From Penium margaritaceum (Eukaryota > Streptophyta > Zygnematophyceae > Desmidiales > Peniaceae), in the NCBI GenBank assembly GCA_023375785.1, contig SZWC01004737.1, positions 63,088 to 127,087 on the forward strand: DNA of 64,000 nucleotides, written 5' to 3'. The notes beneath the pieces are model-generated. The model was not told the origin of the DNA and did not search any database. It saw only the letters and a program-made list of their open reading frames with translations. Every line of letters begins with the position of its first letter. The stretch's first letter is position 1. Position numbers and translations under genes: made by a program. Shown here one piece after another: positions 24,851 to 37,138 of this stretch.

Positions 24851-25612
24851 TCAAAGGCAGTACATATGCCTACTTTGGTCGGTCATTATGCATGGTAGCC
24901 ACACTGTGCTACTACTTATTCAAGGTGGTTGTACTTGCTAGCTAAAAGGTAGTATTCCCAAACCATTGTTTCCCATTCTGACCATTTGTGACTCGTGGTA
25001 TGGGTTGTGAACGTTGACCACCCATACTGAAATCCTTTGGTCATGGTTAATGACCTATGCCTATTTTGGTTGTTCGGTGTGCATAGTAGCCACAGCGTGC
25101 CACTACGTATTGAAGTTCTTTGTCCTTTGTAGTCGATACACAGGGATCCCAAACCATTGTCTCTTCATCTTACCATTTGTGACTCGTGTTATGATTTGTC
25201 AATGTTGACCACACATAGTGGACTTCTTTGGTCGTAGTCAATGACGTATGCATCCTTTGATTGGTCAAAGTGCACGCTAGCCACAGCATTCCTCTACTTG
25301 TTGAAGGTCTTTTTACTTACTAGTTGATAACTAGTGTTCTCAACCCATTGTTTCCTCTTCTGACCATTTGTGACTCATGTTATGAGTTTTCAATGTTGAC
25401 CACACTGTGAAATTCTATTGGTCATGGTTACTGGCATATGCCTACTTTGGTCTGTCACTTTACATGGTTGCCACGCAGCGTCACTACATACTGAAGGTCT
25501 TTGTGCTTTCTAGTTGATAGCCGGTGTTCCCAAACCATTGTTACGCCCTGTTAATATTTGTGACTCTTGTTGTGAGTTGTCAACGTTGACCACATGAAGT
25601 GAAATTCTTTGG

Positions 25613-25802
25613 TCATGGTCAGTGACATATGCATACTTTGGTTGGTTACAGTACATGGTAGCCACACTGTGCTACTACTTATTGAAGGTCATTGTACTTG
25701 CTAGTTTTAAAATAATATCCTAAACCATTGTTTCCCTCTCTGACCATTTGTGACTCTTGTTTTGGGTTGTGAACATTAACCACCCATAAAGAAATTCTTT
25801 GG
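25613..25802. repeat. Hybrid satellite monomer M1/M3
   Basis: M1 front (catatgcatac), then an M3 tail (gtgctactacttattgaagg), followed directly by M4. M2 is lost together with parts of M1 and M3. Confidence 0.7.
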
Positions 25803-27710
25803 TCATGGTCAGTGACATGTGCCTAGTTTGGATGTTGGGTGTGTATAGTAGCATCACCGAGCCAGTGCGTATTGAAGTGCTTTGGCCTTTCTAGTCAATA
25901 CATAGGGTTCCCAAACCATTGTCTCTCCCTCTGACCATTTGTGACTTGTGTTATAAGTTTTCAGTGTTCACCACACATAGTGGACTTCTTTGGTCATAGT
26001 CAGTGACGTATTCATCCTTTGATTGGTCACTGTGCACGCTAGCCACATCGTGCCACTACTTGTTGAAGGTCTTTGTACTTGCTAGATGATTACTAGTGTT
26101 CCCAACCCATTGTTTCCCCCTTTGACCATTTGTGACTCATGTTATGAGTTTTCAACGTTGACCACACACTGTGAATTTCGATTGGTCATGGTTAGTGGCA
26201 AAAGCCTACTTTTGTTTGTCATTGTACATGGTTAACACGATGTGTCACTACGTACTGAAGGTCTTTGTGCTTTCTAGTTGATAGCGTGAATTCCCAAACC
26301 ATTATTACCCCCCTCTAACTATCTGTAACTCTTGTTGTGAGTTGTCAACGTTGACCACATGAAGTGAAATCATTTGGTCATGGTTAGTGACATATGCATA
26401 CCTTGGTTGGTCACTGTGCATGGTAGCCACACTGTGCCACTTTATATTGAAGGTATTTGTACTCGCTACTTGATAACTAGTATTCACAAACCATTATTTC
26501 CCTCTCTGACCAATTGTGACTCGTGTTACAAGTTGTGAAAGTTGACCACACATAGTGACATTCTTTGGTCATGGTCAGTGACACATGCCTACTTTGGTTG
26601 GTCATTGTACATGGTAGCCACACCGTGCAACTACGTATTGAAGGTCCTTGTGCTTGCTAGTTGATACCTGGTTTTCTGAAACCATTGTTTGCCCCTGTGA
26701 CCATTTGTGACTCGTATTATAAGTTGTCAACGTTGACCACACACAGCGGATTTATTTGGTCAAAGGCAGTACATATGCCTTCATTGGTCGGTCACTGTGC
26801 ATGGTAGCCACAACGTGCTACTACTTATTCAAGGTCGTTGTACTTGCTAGTTGAAAACTAATATTCCAAAACCATTGTTTTCCCCTCTGACCATTTGTGA
26901 CTCGTGTTATGGGTTGTGAACGTTGACCACCCATACTGAAATTCTTTGGTTATGATCACTGACATATGCCCAGTTTGGTTATTTGCTGTGCATAGCAGCC
27001 ATGCCGTGCCACTACGTATTGAAGTTCTTTGTCCTTTCTAGTCGATACATAGGGTTTCCCAACCATTGTATTTCCCAATGACGACTTGTGACTCGTGTTA
27101 TGAGTTGTCATTGTTGACCACACATAGTCGTTTTCTTTGGTCATACTGAGTGACGTATGCATCCTTTGGTTGGTCATTGTGCACACTAGCCACACCGTGC
27201 CTCTAACTATTGAAGGTCTTTGTACTTGACAGTTGATAACTATTGTTCTGAACCCAGTGTTTCCTTCTCTGACCATTTGTGACTCGTGTTATGAGTTTTC
27301 AATGTTGATCACACTGTGAAATTCTTTTGGTCATGGGTAGTAGCGTATGCCTTCTTTGGTTTGTCACTGTACATGGTTGCCACGCCGTGTCACTACGTAC
27401 TAAAGGTCTTTGTGCTTTCTAGTTGATAGCCTGTGTTCCCAAACCATTGTTACCCCCTCTTACTATTTGTGACTCTTGATGTGAGTTGTCGACGTTGACC
27501 ACATAAAGTGAAATTCTTTGGTCATGCTCAGTGACGTATGCATACTTTGGTTGGCCACTCTGCATGGTAGCTAAACTCTGCCACTACATATTGAAGGTGT
27601 ATGTACTTGCTAATCAATAACTTGTATTCACAACCCATTATTTCCCCCTATGACCATTTGTGACTCGTGTTATGAGTTGTCAAAGTTGACCACACATGGT
27701 GACATTCTTT

Positions 27711-27900
27711 GGTCATGGTCAGTGACACATGCCTATTTGGTTGGGTATTGTACATGGTAGCCACACCGTGCTACTACTTATTAAAGGTCGTTGTACTTGC
27801 TAGTTTCAAACTAATATTCTTAACCATTGCTTCCCCCTCTGACCATTTGTGACTTATGTTATGGGCTGTGAAGGTTGACCACCCATACTGAAATTCTTTG
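27711..27900. repeat. Hybrid satellite monomer M2/M3
   Basis: M2 front and M3 back, joined in the shared gtagccacaccgtgc block near 27770. The next unit is M4. One monomer is lost. Confidence 0.7.
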
Positions 27901-28477
27901 GTCATGGTCAGTGACATATGCCTAGTTTGGTTGTTCGCTGTGCATAGTAGCCCCACCGTGCCACTAGGTATTGACGTTATTTATCCTTTCTAGTCAATAC
28001 ATAGGGTTCCCAAACCATTTTCTCTCCCTCTGACTATTTGTGACTCGTGTTATGAGTTGTCAATGTTGACCACACATAGTGGACTTCTTTGGTCATACTC
28101 AGTGACGTATGCATCCTTTGGCTGATCACTGTGCACGCTAGCCACACCGTGCCACTACTTGTTGAAGCTCTTTGTACTTGCTAGCTCATACCTAGTGTTC
28201 CCAACCCATTGTTAACCCCTCTGACCATTTGGGACTCGTGTTATGAGTTTTCAACGTTGACCACACCCTACAAAACTCTTTTGGTCATGGTTAGTGGCAT
28301 ATGGTTACTTTGGTTTGTCACTGTACATGGTTGCTACGCCATGTCACTACGTACTGAAGGTCTTTGTGCTTTCTACTTGATAGCTAGTATTCCCAAACCA
28401 TTGTTATCCTCTCTGACTATCTATGACTCTTGTTGTGAGTTGTCAATGTTGACCACATGAAATGAAACGTTTTGGTC

Positions 28478-28669
28478 ATGGTTAGCGACATATGCATACT
28501 TTGGTTGGTCCCTGTGCATGGTAGCCTCTCTGTGCCACTACATATCAAATGGCTTTGTACTTGCTAATCGAGCACTAGTATTCACAAACCATTGTTTCCC
28601 GCTTTGACCATTTGTGACTCGTGTTATGAGTTGTCAAAGTTGACCACACACAGCGGATTTCTTTAGCGA
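28478..28669. repeat. Hybrid satellite monomer M1/M2 (second case)
   Basis: M1 runs to gttgtcaaagttgacc and then continues as the M2 tail cacacacagcgg into M3. The joint is at the palindromic junction block, unlike the case at 24658, so it is a separate event. Confidence 0.65.
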
Positions 28670-29431
28670 AAGGCAGTACATATGCCTACTTTGGTTGATC
28701 ATTGTGCATGGTAGCCACACCGTGCTACTATCTATTGAAGGTCGTTGTACTTGCTAGTTGAAAACTAATATTCCAAAACCATTGTTTCTCCCTCTTACCA
28801 TTTGTGACTCGTGTTATGCGTTGTGAACGTTGACCACCCATATTGAAATTCTTCGGTCATGGTCAGTGACATATGACTAGTTTGGTTGTTCGGTGTGCAT
28901 AGTAGCCACACCGTGCCACTCTGTATTGAAGTTCTTTAGCCATTCTAGTTGATACATAGGGTTCCCAAACCATTGTCTCTCCATTTGTCCATTTGTGAAT
29001 CGTGTCATGACTTGTCAATGTTGACCACACATAGTGGACTTCTTTGGTCATAGTCAGTGACGTTTCCATCCTTTGGTTGGTCACTGTGCACGCTAGCCAC
29101 ACTGTGCCACTACTTGTTGAAGGTCTTTGTAGTTGCTAGTTGATAACTAGTGTTCCCAACCCATTTTTTCTCCTCTCACCATTTGAAACTCCTGTTATGA
29201 GCTATCAACGTTGACCACACACTGTGAAACTCTTTTGGTCATGGTTAGTGGCATATGCATACTTTGGTTTGTCACTGTACATGGTTGCAACGCCTTGTCA
29301 CTACGTACTTAACAGCTGTATTCTTTCTAGTTGATAGCTAGTATCTGCAAACCATTGTTACCCCCTGTCACTATCTGTGACTCTTGTTGTGAGTTGTCAA
29401 CGTTGACCACATGAAGTGAAATTCTTTGTTC

Positions 29432-29587
29432 ATGGTCATGGACATATGCATACTTTAGTTGGTCACTGTGCATGGTAGCCTGACTGTGCCACTACATATT
29501 AAATGTCCTTGTACTTGTTTATCGATAACTATTGTGATTTGTGTTATGAGTTGTCAAAGGTGACGACACATAGTGACATTCTTTGGT
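29432..29587. repeat. Shortened satellite monomer M1
   Basis: About 38 bases are missing between gataactattg and tgatttgtgtt, removing the usual cacaaaccattgtttccc block. The flanking M6 and M2 are normal. Confidence 0.65.
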
Positions 29588-29646
29588 CATGGTCAGTGAC
29601 ACATGCCTACGTTGGTTGGTCATTGTACATGGTAGCCACACCATGC

Positions 29647-30273
29647 TATCAGTAGAATGCAATGAGAAATGATGGCAAATGCAGAAGCAGGTAGAAGGAG
29701 CGGAACATGCACGAGTACGTCAGTACGGTGACGGAAGCGAGAGCGGTCCCAAGAAGTTAGTTGCAGAGCTTGCCGAGAGCTACGTCACTGAGGATGTGAG
29801 GCAGTCCGGAACTTTGATGAGAGAGAGAGAGACCAAGAGAAGCGAGAGTGATGGAGTGTCGGGTACTGAGCAAAGGAGCAGAAGTGACAAGGTTAAGAAC
29901 CGTGAACTGAGAGTGTTGGCGAAGGCAAGATGAGCAAACTACGGGCAGAGGGAGGATACGGCGGCAAAGCCGCGGAACCAAAGGGAACAGATTGAAAGAA
30001 CTGTTCTGGTAAAGCTCGAGGGAATGAACATCCTCGGTAATATATTGCAAAACAGGACAAAAGCTAGAGCAACAGCTTCTTTTCCGCTAGCCGGACGTGG
30101 TTGCGACGTGGTCGCAGTTATCAGGGACGGCTCGCCTTTGAGTTCTCGATTGTGACCGACAATCCTTTGGCAAGGTGGTTTGTGGTTGTTCGGTGCGCAG
30201 CCGGAACCTGAACCTTATTCAGAGCTTGGAGTATCCAAGGGAGTATGTCAGTGTTGACTTCAATATTCCAACA
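29647..30273 (-). repeat. B1 3' LTR
   Basis: 627-bp LTR, 3' copy on minus, ending ttccaaca. Its first bases (tatcag) have decayed from the tgtcaa of the partner LTR. A taatatatt stretch near 30036-30045 sits where A-family LTRs have their TATA-like sequence. Confidence 0.85.
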
Positions 30274-30284
30274 GCCCCCTCTGA
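30274..30284 (-). other. B1 polypurine tract
   Basis: On minus this reads gttcagagggggc, directly before the LTR start TGTTGG. It marks the second-strand primer site and the minus orientation. Confidence 0.65.
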
Positions 30285-32784
30285 ACTCAACACTGGAGAG
30301 GAAGTGGTGCACAGGTCAGATACGGGGATAGCCAGGTCTCAAAAAAGTCTTCGTATGGTCACCTGATGAGTGGGTGAAGAGAACGATGGGTGGTGAGGAT
30401 GAGCGCCTCCTTCAGAAGGGCTTCGATGCATTTGGCACCAAGAAGAAATACCGAGTTCAGGAGACCAAGGAGTACCTGTCGGAGGTTGAACGTGGGAAAC
30501 TGGAGTCTCCCAAGATTGAGTATCAGTTCAACTCTCCATTGATGGTTGTGTGTGGAACCATCTCTTTTCCTGTGCAGTTGAGGGGAGTCCCGTAGGCACT
30601 ATGGAAGATGACCAACAACATCAGTCAGTGCTCGACTAGGTATTGAACAGTCATTGAAGTAGATTGGCTTCACTGAAGGTTGAACACAAAGAATGGCAGT
30701 GACTGTGTTATTTCTCATGGTCTGCTTGAGTGTAGGGAGTGCCGAGAGGAACCGTTGATTCATCAAGTCCGTTTGGTGATATGGCCTTGATGCTGATGCT
30801 GTTCCAATGGGATACCGTCAAGAGCTCATTCTCCTTAGTATGATCCCTCAGAGAGACGGTGTTTGAGATGCCGGAGGTTGTAGTGGGGCTCGATGCTGGG
30901 GATGAAGGAATGGAGGGTGCTGCCACAACGCCGCGCTCAAAGAGTGCTCTGCCACAGCAAGCTTGGTGAGTCCAAGAGAAGTGCAAAGAGGCGCAGTGAC
31001 TCAGGAATTCAGGACCATGGATACAATAGCTTGTTCCACCGGTTAGCTTCATCAAGCAGGGAGACGGGTGGTGTCCGGGTCCAGTGGCTTGGTGACTATG
31101 CCTTTGTTGCTTGGCTTCTGCTACAGATGCGGGTGCTGGAGAAGGAGTGGAGGAGTCAAGACGAGGAAGACAAAAAGAAAGGTAGAGGAGGTGGAGTAAG
31201 TGCTTCCACTGCCACTGGAGAAGTGACGGCTTGTGCTCCAGTTTTGCTCAGGCCAGACAAGCTGTAAGACTGGAGGTGTCCGATGCTTTGGCAAGAGGGA
31301 GTGCCGCTGCTGCTGAGGAGTGATGAGGATGCAAATGTTTGTGTGCAGGGATGGGACCACGTGCACTGAAGAGAAGGTCGGCTTGGGTGCAGGCCGTTGC
31401 CCGGCCAAGCCTGCAAGGTTGATGGCTTGGCCGGGCAACTTCTGATGCCGACAGTGGAAACTTGAGGAAGAGCGATGCGTACGGAGGGATGCCAGAGTGT
31501 GCGCAGGGGCGAGCCTTGTGCGCTGCAGAGAAATTGGTGTGGGCGCAAGTCACCGCGAGATTGGCGGTCCGAGCGAGCGAATCCGTGTATCGAGCGGAAG
31601 GAGCAAAAGCAGATGATGGCTGAGGATCAATGGTTGGATGAGTGGGCGCAGGGGCAAAACCATGTGCACTGCGAAGTAGAGGAGTAGAATGTGACAAGGG
31701 GAAGGCAGGTGCCAATGCACCGCGATAATTTTGCTGCTGACGTGGTTGCAGGCTGCTGTGAAGCGAACAGCTGGCTCGTGCCACGGATGCTGAAGCTGGA
31801 TGATGCTCAGGCGAAAGAGGATGATGAAAAAATCTGGGCGCAGGGGCGAGCCGCGTGCGCAGAGAAGAAATCAGCGTGGGCGCAGGTCATCCAGAAATGG
31901 GCGATGGGACCGGGCGGGTCCATGTACCGAGCACATGGTGAAGGCGGATGATGGCAAAGGAGCTGCTGCTGACTGAGTGGGCACAGGGGCAAGATCACGT
32001 GCGCTGTGAGGTGATCAGGATGGCGATGAGGAGGAGGCTGATGTAGTTGAGGATGGAGCTGAAATGAAATTGGCATGGAGGGCAGCTGGAGGGGGCAGTG
32101 GGCACATTATGAAGGCTAACAGAGAGGAGGCTGATGAGGACAATGGAAGTGCTGCGAATGATCAAGAGGAGAAGATGACAGCAGGATCAAGATGGCGTAC
32201 CGGCGGTTTGTCCGAACAGGACAACCAGTTGCTCTGCTGTCAGGAGAGTGACGGCTTGTATCCCACTTGGCTCGAAGCGGGAGCAGATGGCTGGAGGTGT
32301 CCAATAACCTGACAGTAGTTGGTAACCTGCTGCTGCCGATGATGCGAGAAGGCAATGCGAGGGTGCGGCTCGAGGCGAGGGATGCGCGAGCGCTGATGCA
32401 AATGAGGCATATGGAGGAGATAAGGGCAAGTGCCGCAGATGAGGAAGACGGAGTCGTTTGTGGCAGTTGAATGTCGAGAATGGACAAGCGGCGAGGGGCA
32501 CGAAGCTTTGTGGAAGGCGATTGACAGACGGCAACTCAGGAGCTGCTTCCGGCTGTTACTGACAGTGGGTCACCAAGTGTCAGCCTTAGGCGCGAGATGG
32601 GCGCAGGGCTTTTTGCAGGATGACAAGACGTTTCTTCAGTATGTGAAGTACTTCAAGCGATGCTGCTGATGTCAACTGTTGGCGAGGCGCTATGGAAGAC
32701 AGAGGACGGCAGATCAGAGGAGCAGGTTGCTGGCAGCGATAGCAAGATGACAGGGTCAGGGAGTACCAGGGAATGTTGCCTGAT
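30285..32784 (-). repeat. B1 interior, no recognised gene
   Basis: About 2.5 kb. The part next to the 3' LTR (30285-31100) is unlike family A and holds only short frames, such as 73 codons at 30374-30595 on plus, without a known domain. From about 31300 to 32000 a module with tgggcgcaggggc and a cacgtg or catgtg core recurs about five times (near 31330, 31497, 31644, 31836, 31978), as in family A. A gagagtgacggcttgt unit near 32243 is also shared with A. The zone 31430-31800 is open in several frames on both strands because of its composition. I do not call a gene. Confidence 0.5.
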
Positions 32785-32796
32785 GCTCTGCTACCA
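32785..32796 (-). other. B1 primer-binding site
   Basis: Reads TGGTAGCAGAGC on minus, one base from TGGTATCAGAGC, the tRNA-iMet 3'-end complement. It directly abuts the 5' LTR. Confidence 0.75.
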
Positions 32797-33425
32797 TGTC
32801 AAAAGAGTGTACTGAGAAAGGACGGCAAATGCAGAACCAGGCAGAAGCAGCATAACATGGACGAGTACATCAGCAGGGTGACGGAAGCGAGAGCGGTCCT
32901 GAGAAGTTAGTTGCCGAGCTTGTAGAGAGCTACGTCACTGAGGATGCGAGGCAGTATAGAACATAGATGAGAAAGAGAGAGACCGAGAGTGGCAAGAGTG
33001 ATGGAGTGCCGGGTACTGAGCAAAGGAGCGGAAGTGACGAGGTCAAGAACTGTGAAATGAGAGTGTTGGCAAAGGTCAGATGAGCAAAAGTACAAGCAGA
33101 GTGAGGACACAACGGCAAAGCCACGAAACCAAAGGGAACAGGATGGGAAGAACTATTCTGGTTAAACTCAAGGGAATGAACATCTTCGGTAATATATTGC
33201 AAAACAGGACAAAAGCTAGAGCAATGGCTTCTTTTCCGCTAGCCGGACGCGGTTGTGACGTCGTCACAGTTATTAGGAGCGGCTCGCCTCTGAGTTCTTG
33301 ATCATGACCAACAATCTGTTTACGAGGTGCACTGCGTTGGTTCGGTGCGCAGCCAGAACCTGAACCTTATTCAGACCTTGGATTATCCAAGGGAGTATGG
33401 CAGTGATAAATTCAGTATTCCAACA
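32797..33425 (-). repeat. B1 5' LTR
   Basis: 629-bp partner of 29647-30273. It starts tgtcaaaag like the 5' LTR of A1 and ends ttccaaca. It is followed by CGTGC and the rest of M2 satellite. Confidence 0.87.
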
Positions 33426-34613
33426 CGTGCCACTACTTATTGAAGGTCCTTGTACTTGCTAGTTGATACCTGGGGTTTCCAAACCATTCTTTCCCCCTCT
33501 CACCATTCCTGACTCGTATTATGAGTTGTCAACGTTGACCACACACAGCGGATTTCTTTGGTCGATGGCATTATATATGCTACTTTGGTCAGTCATTGTG
33601 CATGGCAGCCACACAGTGCTACTACGTGTTTAAGGTCGTTGTCCTTCCTAGTTGAAAAACAAGATTCCGAAACCATTGTTTCCCCCTCTGACCATGTGTG
33701 ACTCGTGTTAAGGGTTGTGACCGTTGACCACCCATACTAAAATTCTTTGGTCATGGTCAGTCACATATGCCTAGTTTGGTTGCTCGGTATGCATAGTAGC
33801 CACACCGTGCCACTACAGATTGAAGTTCTTTGTCCTTTCTAGTCAATAAATAGGGTTCCCAAACAATTGTATCTCCCTCTGACCATTTGTGAATCGTGTT
33901 ATGAGCAGTCGTATTGACCATACATAGTGGAATTTTTTGGTCATAGTCAATAACGTATGCATCCTTTGGTTGGTCACTGTGCACGCTAGCCACACCGTGC
34001 CACTACTTGTTGAAGTTATTTGTACTTGCTAGTTGATAACTAGTGTTCCCAGCCCATTCTTTCCCCCTTTGACCATTTGTGACTCGTGTTATGAGTTTTC
34101 AACGTTGACCACACACAGTAAAACTCTTTTGGTCATGGTAAGTGGCATATGCCTACTTTGGTTTGTCACTTTACATGGTTGCCACGCCGTGTCACTATGT
34201 ATTGAAGGTCTTTTACCTTTCCAGTTGATAGCTAGTGTTCCCAAACCATTGTTACCCCCTCTGACTATCTGTGACTCTTGTTGTGAGTTGTCAACGTTGA
34301 CTACATGAAGTGACACTCTTTGATCATGGTCATTGAAATATGCATATCTTCCTTGGTCATAATGCATGGTAGCCACACTGTGACACTACATATTGAAGGT
34401 ATTTGTACTTGCTACTTGATAACTAGTATTCACAAACAATTGTTTCCCCCTCTGACCATCTGTGACTCGTGTTACAAGTTGTCAAAGTTGACCACACATA
34501 GTGACATTCTTTGGTCATGGTCACCGACACATGCCTACTTTGGTTGGTCATTCTATATGGTAGCCACACGATGCCACTACTTATTCAAGGTCCTTGTGCT
34601 TGCTAGTTGATAC
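33426..34613. repeat. Satellite array, segment 4
   Basis: One HOR in full phase: M2 tail, M3 (33563), M4 (33752), M5 (33944), M6 (34134), M1 (34326), M2 (34516). It ends with GATAC (34609-34613), the left target-site copy of C1. No gene is seen. Confidence 0.95.
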
Positions 34614-35304
34614 CGCCAACCGGCCTGAGGCAAACGGACTAGAAAACAGGGCCGACACAATAGCACCTGCTGTCCGCTCCTATCATTTCAGCTAGGAGAA
34701 GATATCACCGTCAGGATCACGGTTCCACACTGAGCAGTTCCTAGGCAATCACTTGCTAGCAACTGTGTCCACTTAACACTTGGTGGATTTCGCGCGAGGT
34801 GCTAGTCAAAGACTAACTCCTGGGGCTTAGACCAACCAGAATCTTCTTTATAGTGTTCCTTACTTGGACAACTCTGTGAGGAGCATCTAAGGCCAGATTG
34901 TATAATTAGAATGAGGAATGAGCCTGGTACATATAGTCCTAGGCCTGGCTTCTTAGGTGTGTGGGTAGTGGCACTTTTGGAGTGGTCACTCCACACCACC
35001 TCACCAGTCTGCCAACTGGCGCATCCATTGACCGCCAAGTGGCCCACTCTTCTCATGCATGGAGGAATGTCTAATAAACTTCCCCCCTGTATAGGAAGGT
35101 CAAAAAACCTCCTGCGCACATCAAGGCTCGATCACAGGACCTGTTGTCCCTAAGTCCAACATGCTATCCATTGCGCTACACTTCTGGTGTCTCGCTTGGA
35201 CTTGCACTGCGAACAAGGTTTGGGGGACTTACTCCAAGGGAGCAATGCATGCCCAGCCTGTCCGTTAAGCCATAGCAGTGGCCATGGGGCATAGAAGAAT
35301 AACA
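34614..35304 (-). repeat. C1 3' LTR
   Basis: 691-bp LTR, 3' copy on minus. A minus-strand TATA box (ctataaag, 34846-34853) is conserved with the other LTR. The far left end has decayed from TGTCAACC to cgccaacc. The stretch before the interior is the likely polypurine tract (aagggtgagat on minus, 35305-35315). Confidence 0.9.
35123..35180 (-). other. tRNA-like stretch in the C1 LTR
   Basis: On minus, tagcgcaatgg fits the Pol III A-box pattern. About 30 bases further, gatcgagcc resembles part of a B box. Folding of the T arm is poor, so this is at most a tRNA-derived remnant. The same stretch is in the other LTR at about 40696-40753. Confidence 0.35.
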
Positions 35305-35402
35305 ATCTCACCCTTGCACCTTAAGCCACCTGCTGTGGTAGTTTTCTTCGGCATGAACCTGTAGCTCTAGGTTGTGTTTGTGCATGTCAATTTTCTTGAT
35401 CT

Positions 35403-36121
35403 TTAGTCCTCATCTCTTGCATCCACCATTCCAAATCCTCGAGCACCTGCAACATGCAAGTCACTGTCTAGCGGCTTTGTCAAGAAGTCTGCAAGCAGTT
35501 TCTTGGTTGTGACATGCTCGAGTTCCACGACACCCTTGGCGACAAGGTCACGTGAGTTGTGGTACCGAATATCAATGTGCTTCGTACGCCGGGAGATCAT
35601 GTCGTCCTCTGCCATAGCAATGGCACTTTGGTTGTCCATGCAGATGATGGTTGCTTCCTCTTTTGGTGCTTTGATCTCATCAAGCAAACTGCGAAGCCAC
35701 TACGTTTCCTTGCACACTTCGGAGAGTACAATGTACTCCACCTCAGCAGTAGAAAGTGAGACGCAGTCTTGCTTCCTGCTTGTCCACGAGACCGCACCAC
35801 CGTTGAGAAGAGAGACAAACCCTGAGGTTGACTTCTTGTCATCAATCCATCCTCCCCAGTCCGTGTCAGTGTAGCATGTCATTCGGAGCAAGTCTGATCC
35901 TTCTAGACCTCCAAATTGAAGTCCAACGTGCCGAGTCTTTTTGAGGTAGCAAAAAATCCGCTTCACCACTTGCCAATGTTGTGGCCCACGGTTGGCCACA
36001 AACCTGCTCACCTGACCCACTGCATACGCAATGTCAGGTCGTTGGTCATTCCCACCATCGCATACATGAGGCTCCCAACGACGGACTGGTATGGAATGTT
36101 TTGCATCTCCCGCCGGTCTGC
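35403..36121 (-). pseudogene. C1 RNase H domain (broken)
   Basis: C-terminal part of the copia polyprotein. RNase H cuts the RNA of the RNA/DNA hybrid during reverse transcription. Two open blocks lie in one frame: 35700-36020 with DTDWGGWIDDKKSTSGF and SLSTAEVEY, and 35403-35687 with CMDNQSAIAMA, RRTKHIDIRYHNSRD and ADFLTKPL. Acidic residues of the active site are still present (D in DTDW, E in AEVEY, D in MDNQ). A TAG splits the blocks where related proteins have Gln in a KEAQWLR-like motif. The frame is shifted against RT, so a frameshift lies near 36000-36120. Confidence 0.88.
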
Positions 36122-37138
36122 CTAATTGCTTGGTGACATGGAGGAGGAGAGCTTGCAGTCGGAGGGCATGGGGGTGCTGACGGGTTTCCAGTCCTCCATG
36201 TTGTAGCGCTTCAAGACGTCCATGATGTACTTGGTCTGGTTGAGCTCGATAGTGCCTGCTTTGCGGTTGCGGTGAACAGCAATCCCAAGGTAGTACTCGA
36301 GAGGTCCCATATCCTTCATCTTAAACTTGCTGGCCAATTTTTTCTTGAGGTCTGTAAGGGCCTCTTGCAAGGAAGAACACATGATGAGATCGTCCGCGTA
36401 CAATGCCACGAGTAGCAAGCCACGTTTGTCCTCTCGCACATAGACGGTGGGCTCATTCTTGCAATGTGCAAAGGAGATCTCAGCCATGAAGCTGTCCATC
36501 TCCTTGTACCAGATCCGTGGGGCCTGTTTCAGCCCGTACAATGCCTTCACCAGCTTGCACACCTTACCCTCGAGTGCTTTGACACCTTCAGGTATCTCCA
36601 TTAGCACCTCCTTGTCGAGCTTCCCATAAAGGAAAGATGTCTTCACACCCATCTGGTGGATCTCAAGGTCTTTGGCGGCAGCAATGGCAAGCAGGGACCT
36701 GATTGAGGCAAACGTGACAACCGGTGCAAAGGTCTCATCGTACTCAGACCCTGCGCGCTGTGAGATTCCTTTTGCCACGACCCTTGCCTTGTACTCGTTG
36801 ATGCTATCATCTTGCTTCCGCTTCAACCTGAGCACCCACTTTGAGCCCACCACATGAGCGTTAGCGGGTCTGTCCACCCGCACCCATGTGCCATTTTCTT
36901 CGATGGACGCAAGCTCACTGTCCACCGCCTCCTTCCACTTGGCCGCATTGGGCCTTGCCAGCGCCTCAACCACAGTGAGCGGCTCTCCCTGAGCCAAACA
37001 CGACCAGCTCAGTCCAGTCCAGCTTCCTATGTCAACGTTGTACTTTGGAGTTTGTTTTCTTTGTCATGTGCTGCGACGTTGCGTTGCTGGTGGATCTTCA
37101 CAATGTTGTTGCTCCTGTGGTGTTGGCTTTCCTGAAGT
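36122..37138 (-). pseudogene. C1 reverse transcriptase domain
   Basis: Longest intact block of C1: 291 codons open at 36122-36997, with the frame continuing upstream through one TGA to the end of the integrase region. It begins with the typical copia lead-in (AAKWKEAVDSELASIEENGTW), then SKWVLRLKRKQD, ARVVAKGISQRAGSEYDETFAPV, KTSFLYGKLDKEV, ALYGLKQAPRIWYKEM and the catalytic box YADD in LVALYADDLIMC (YVDD in most copia elements, with both Asp kept). It ends at a TAG in the linker to RNase H. Two catalytic Asp are intact, so this domain alone could look functional, but the polyprotein around it is broken. Confidence 0.95.

Larger units (their letters stand above)
22678..29646. repeat. Satellite array, segment 3
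   Basis: Continues M2 to M3 (about 22769), M4 (22962), M5 (23153), M6 (23346), M1 (23538) and so on, ending in M2 where B1 is inserted. This is the most rearranged part of the array, with hybrid or shortened monomers at about 24658, 25613, 27711, 28478 and 29432. The last five bases, CATGC (29642-29646), are the left target-site copy of B1. No gene is seen. Confidence 0.95.
29647..33425 (-). mobile_element. B1: non-autonomous LTR retrotransposon related to family A
   Basis: Element of 3779 bp on minus with LTRs 29647-30273 and 32797-33425. The target-site copies are CATGC (29642-29646) and CGTGC (33426-33430), one mismatch. The primer site at 32785-32796 reads TGGTAGCAGAGC on minus. The polypurine tract follows the left LTR. 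The LTRs align with A-family LTRs over long stretches (ggaatgaacatcc, the following caggacaaa, cttctttt-ccgctagccgg), and the interior shares the gtgggcgcagg/cacgtg modules, so A and B are sister families. No protease, integrase or RT domain is visible. Confidence 0.87.

Noticed and set aside
30374-30595. 73-codon frame on plus in B1 (MKRTMGGEDERLLQ)
   Set aside because: It is opposite to the element's sense strand, short, without a domain, and has no counterpart in family A.
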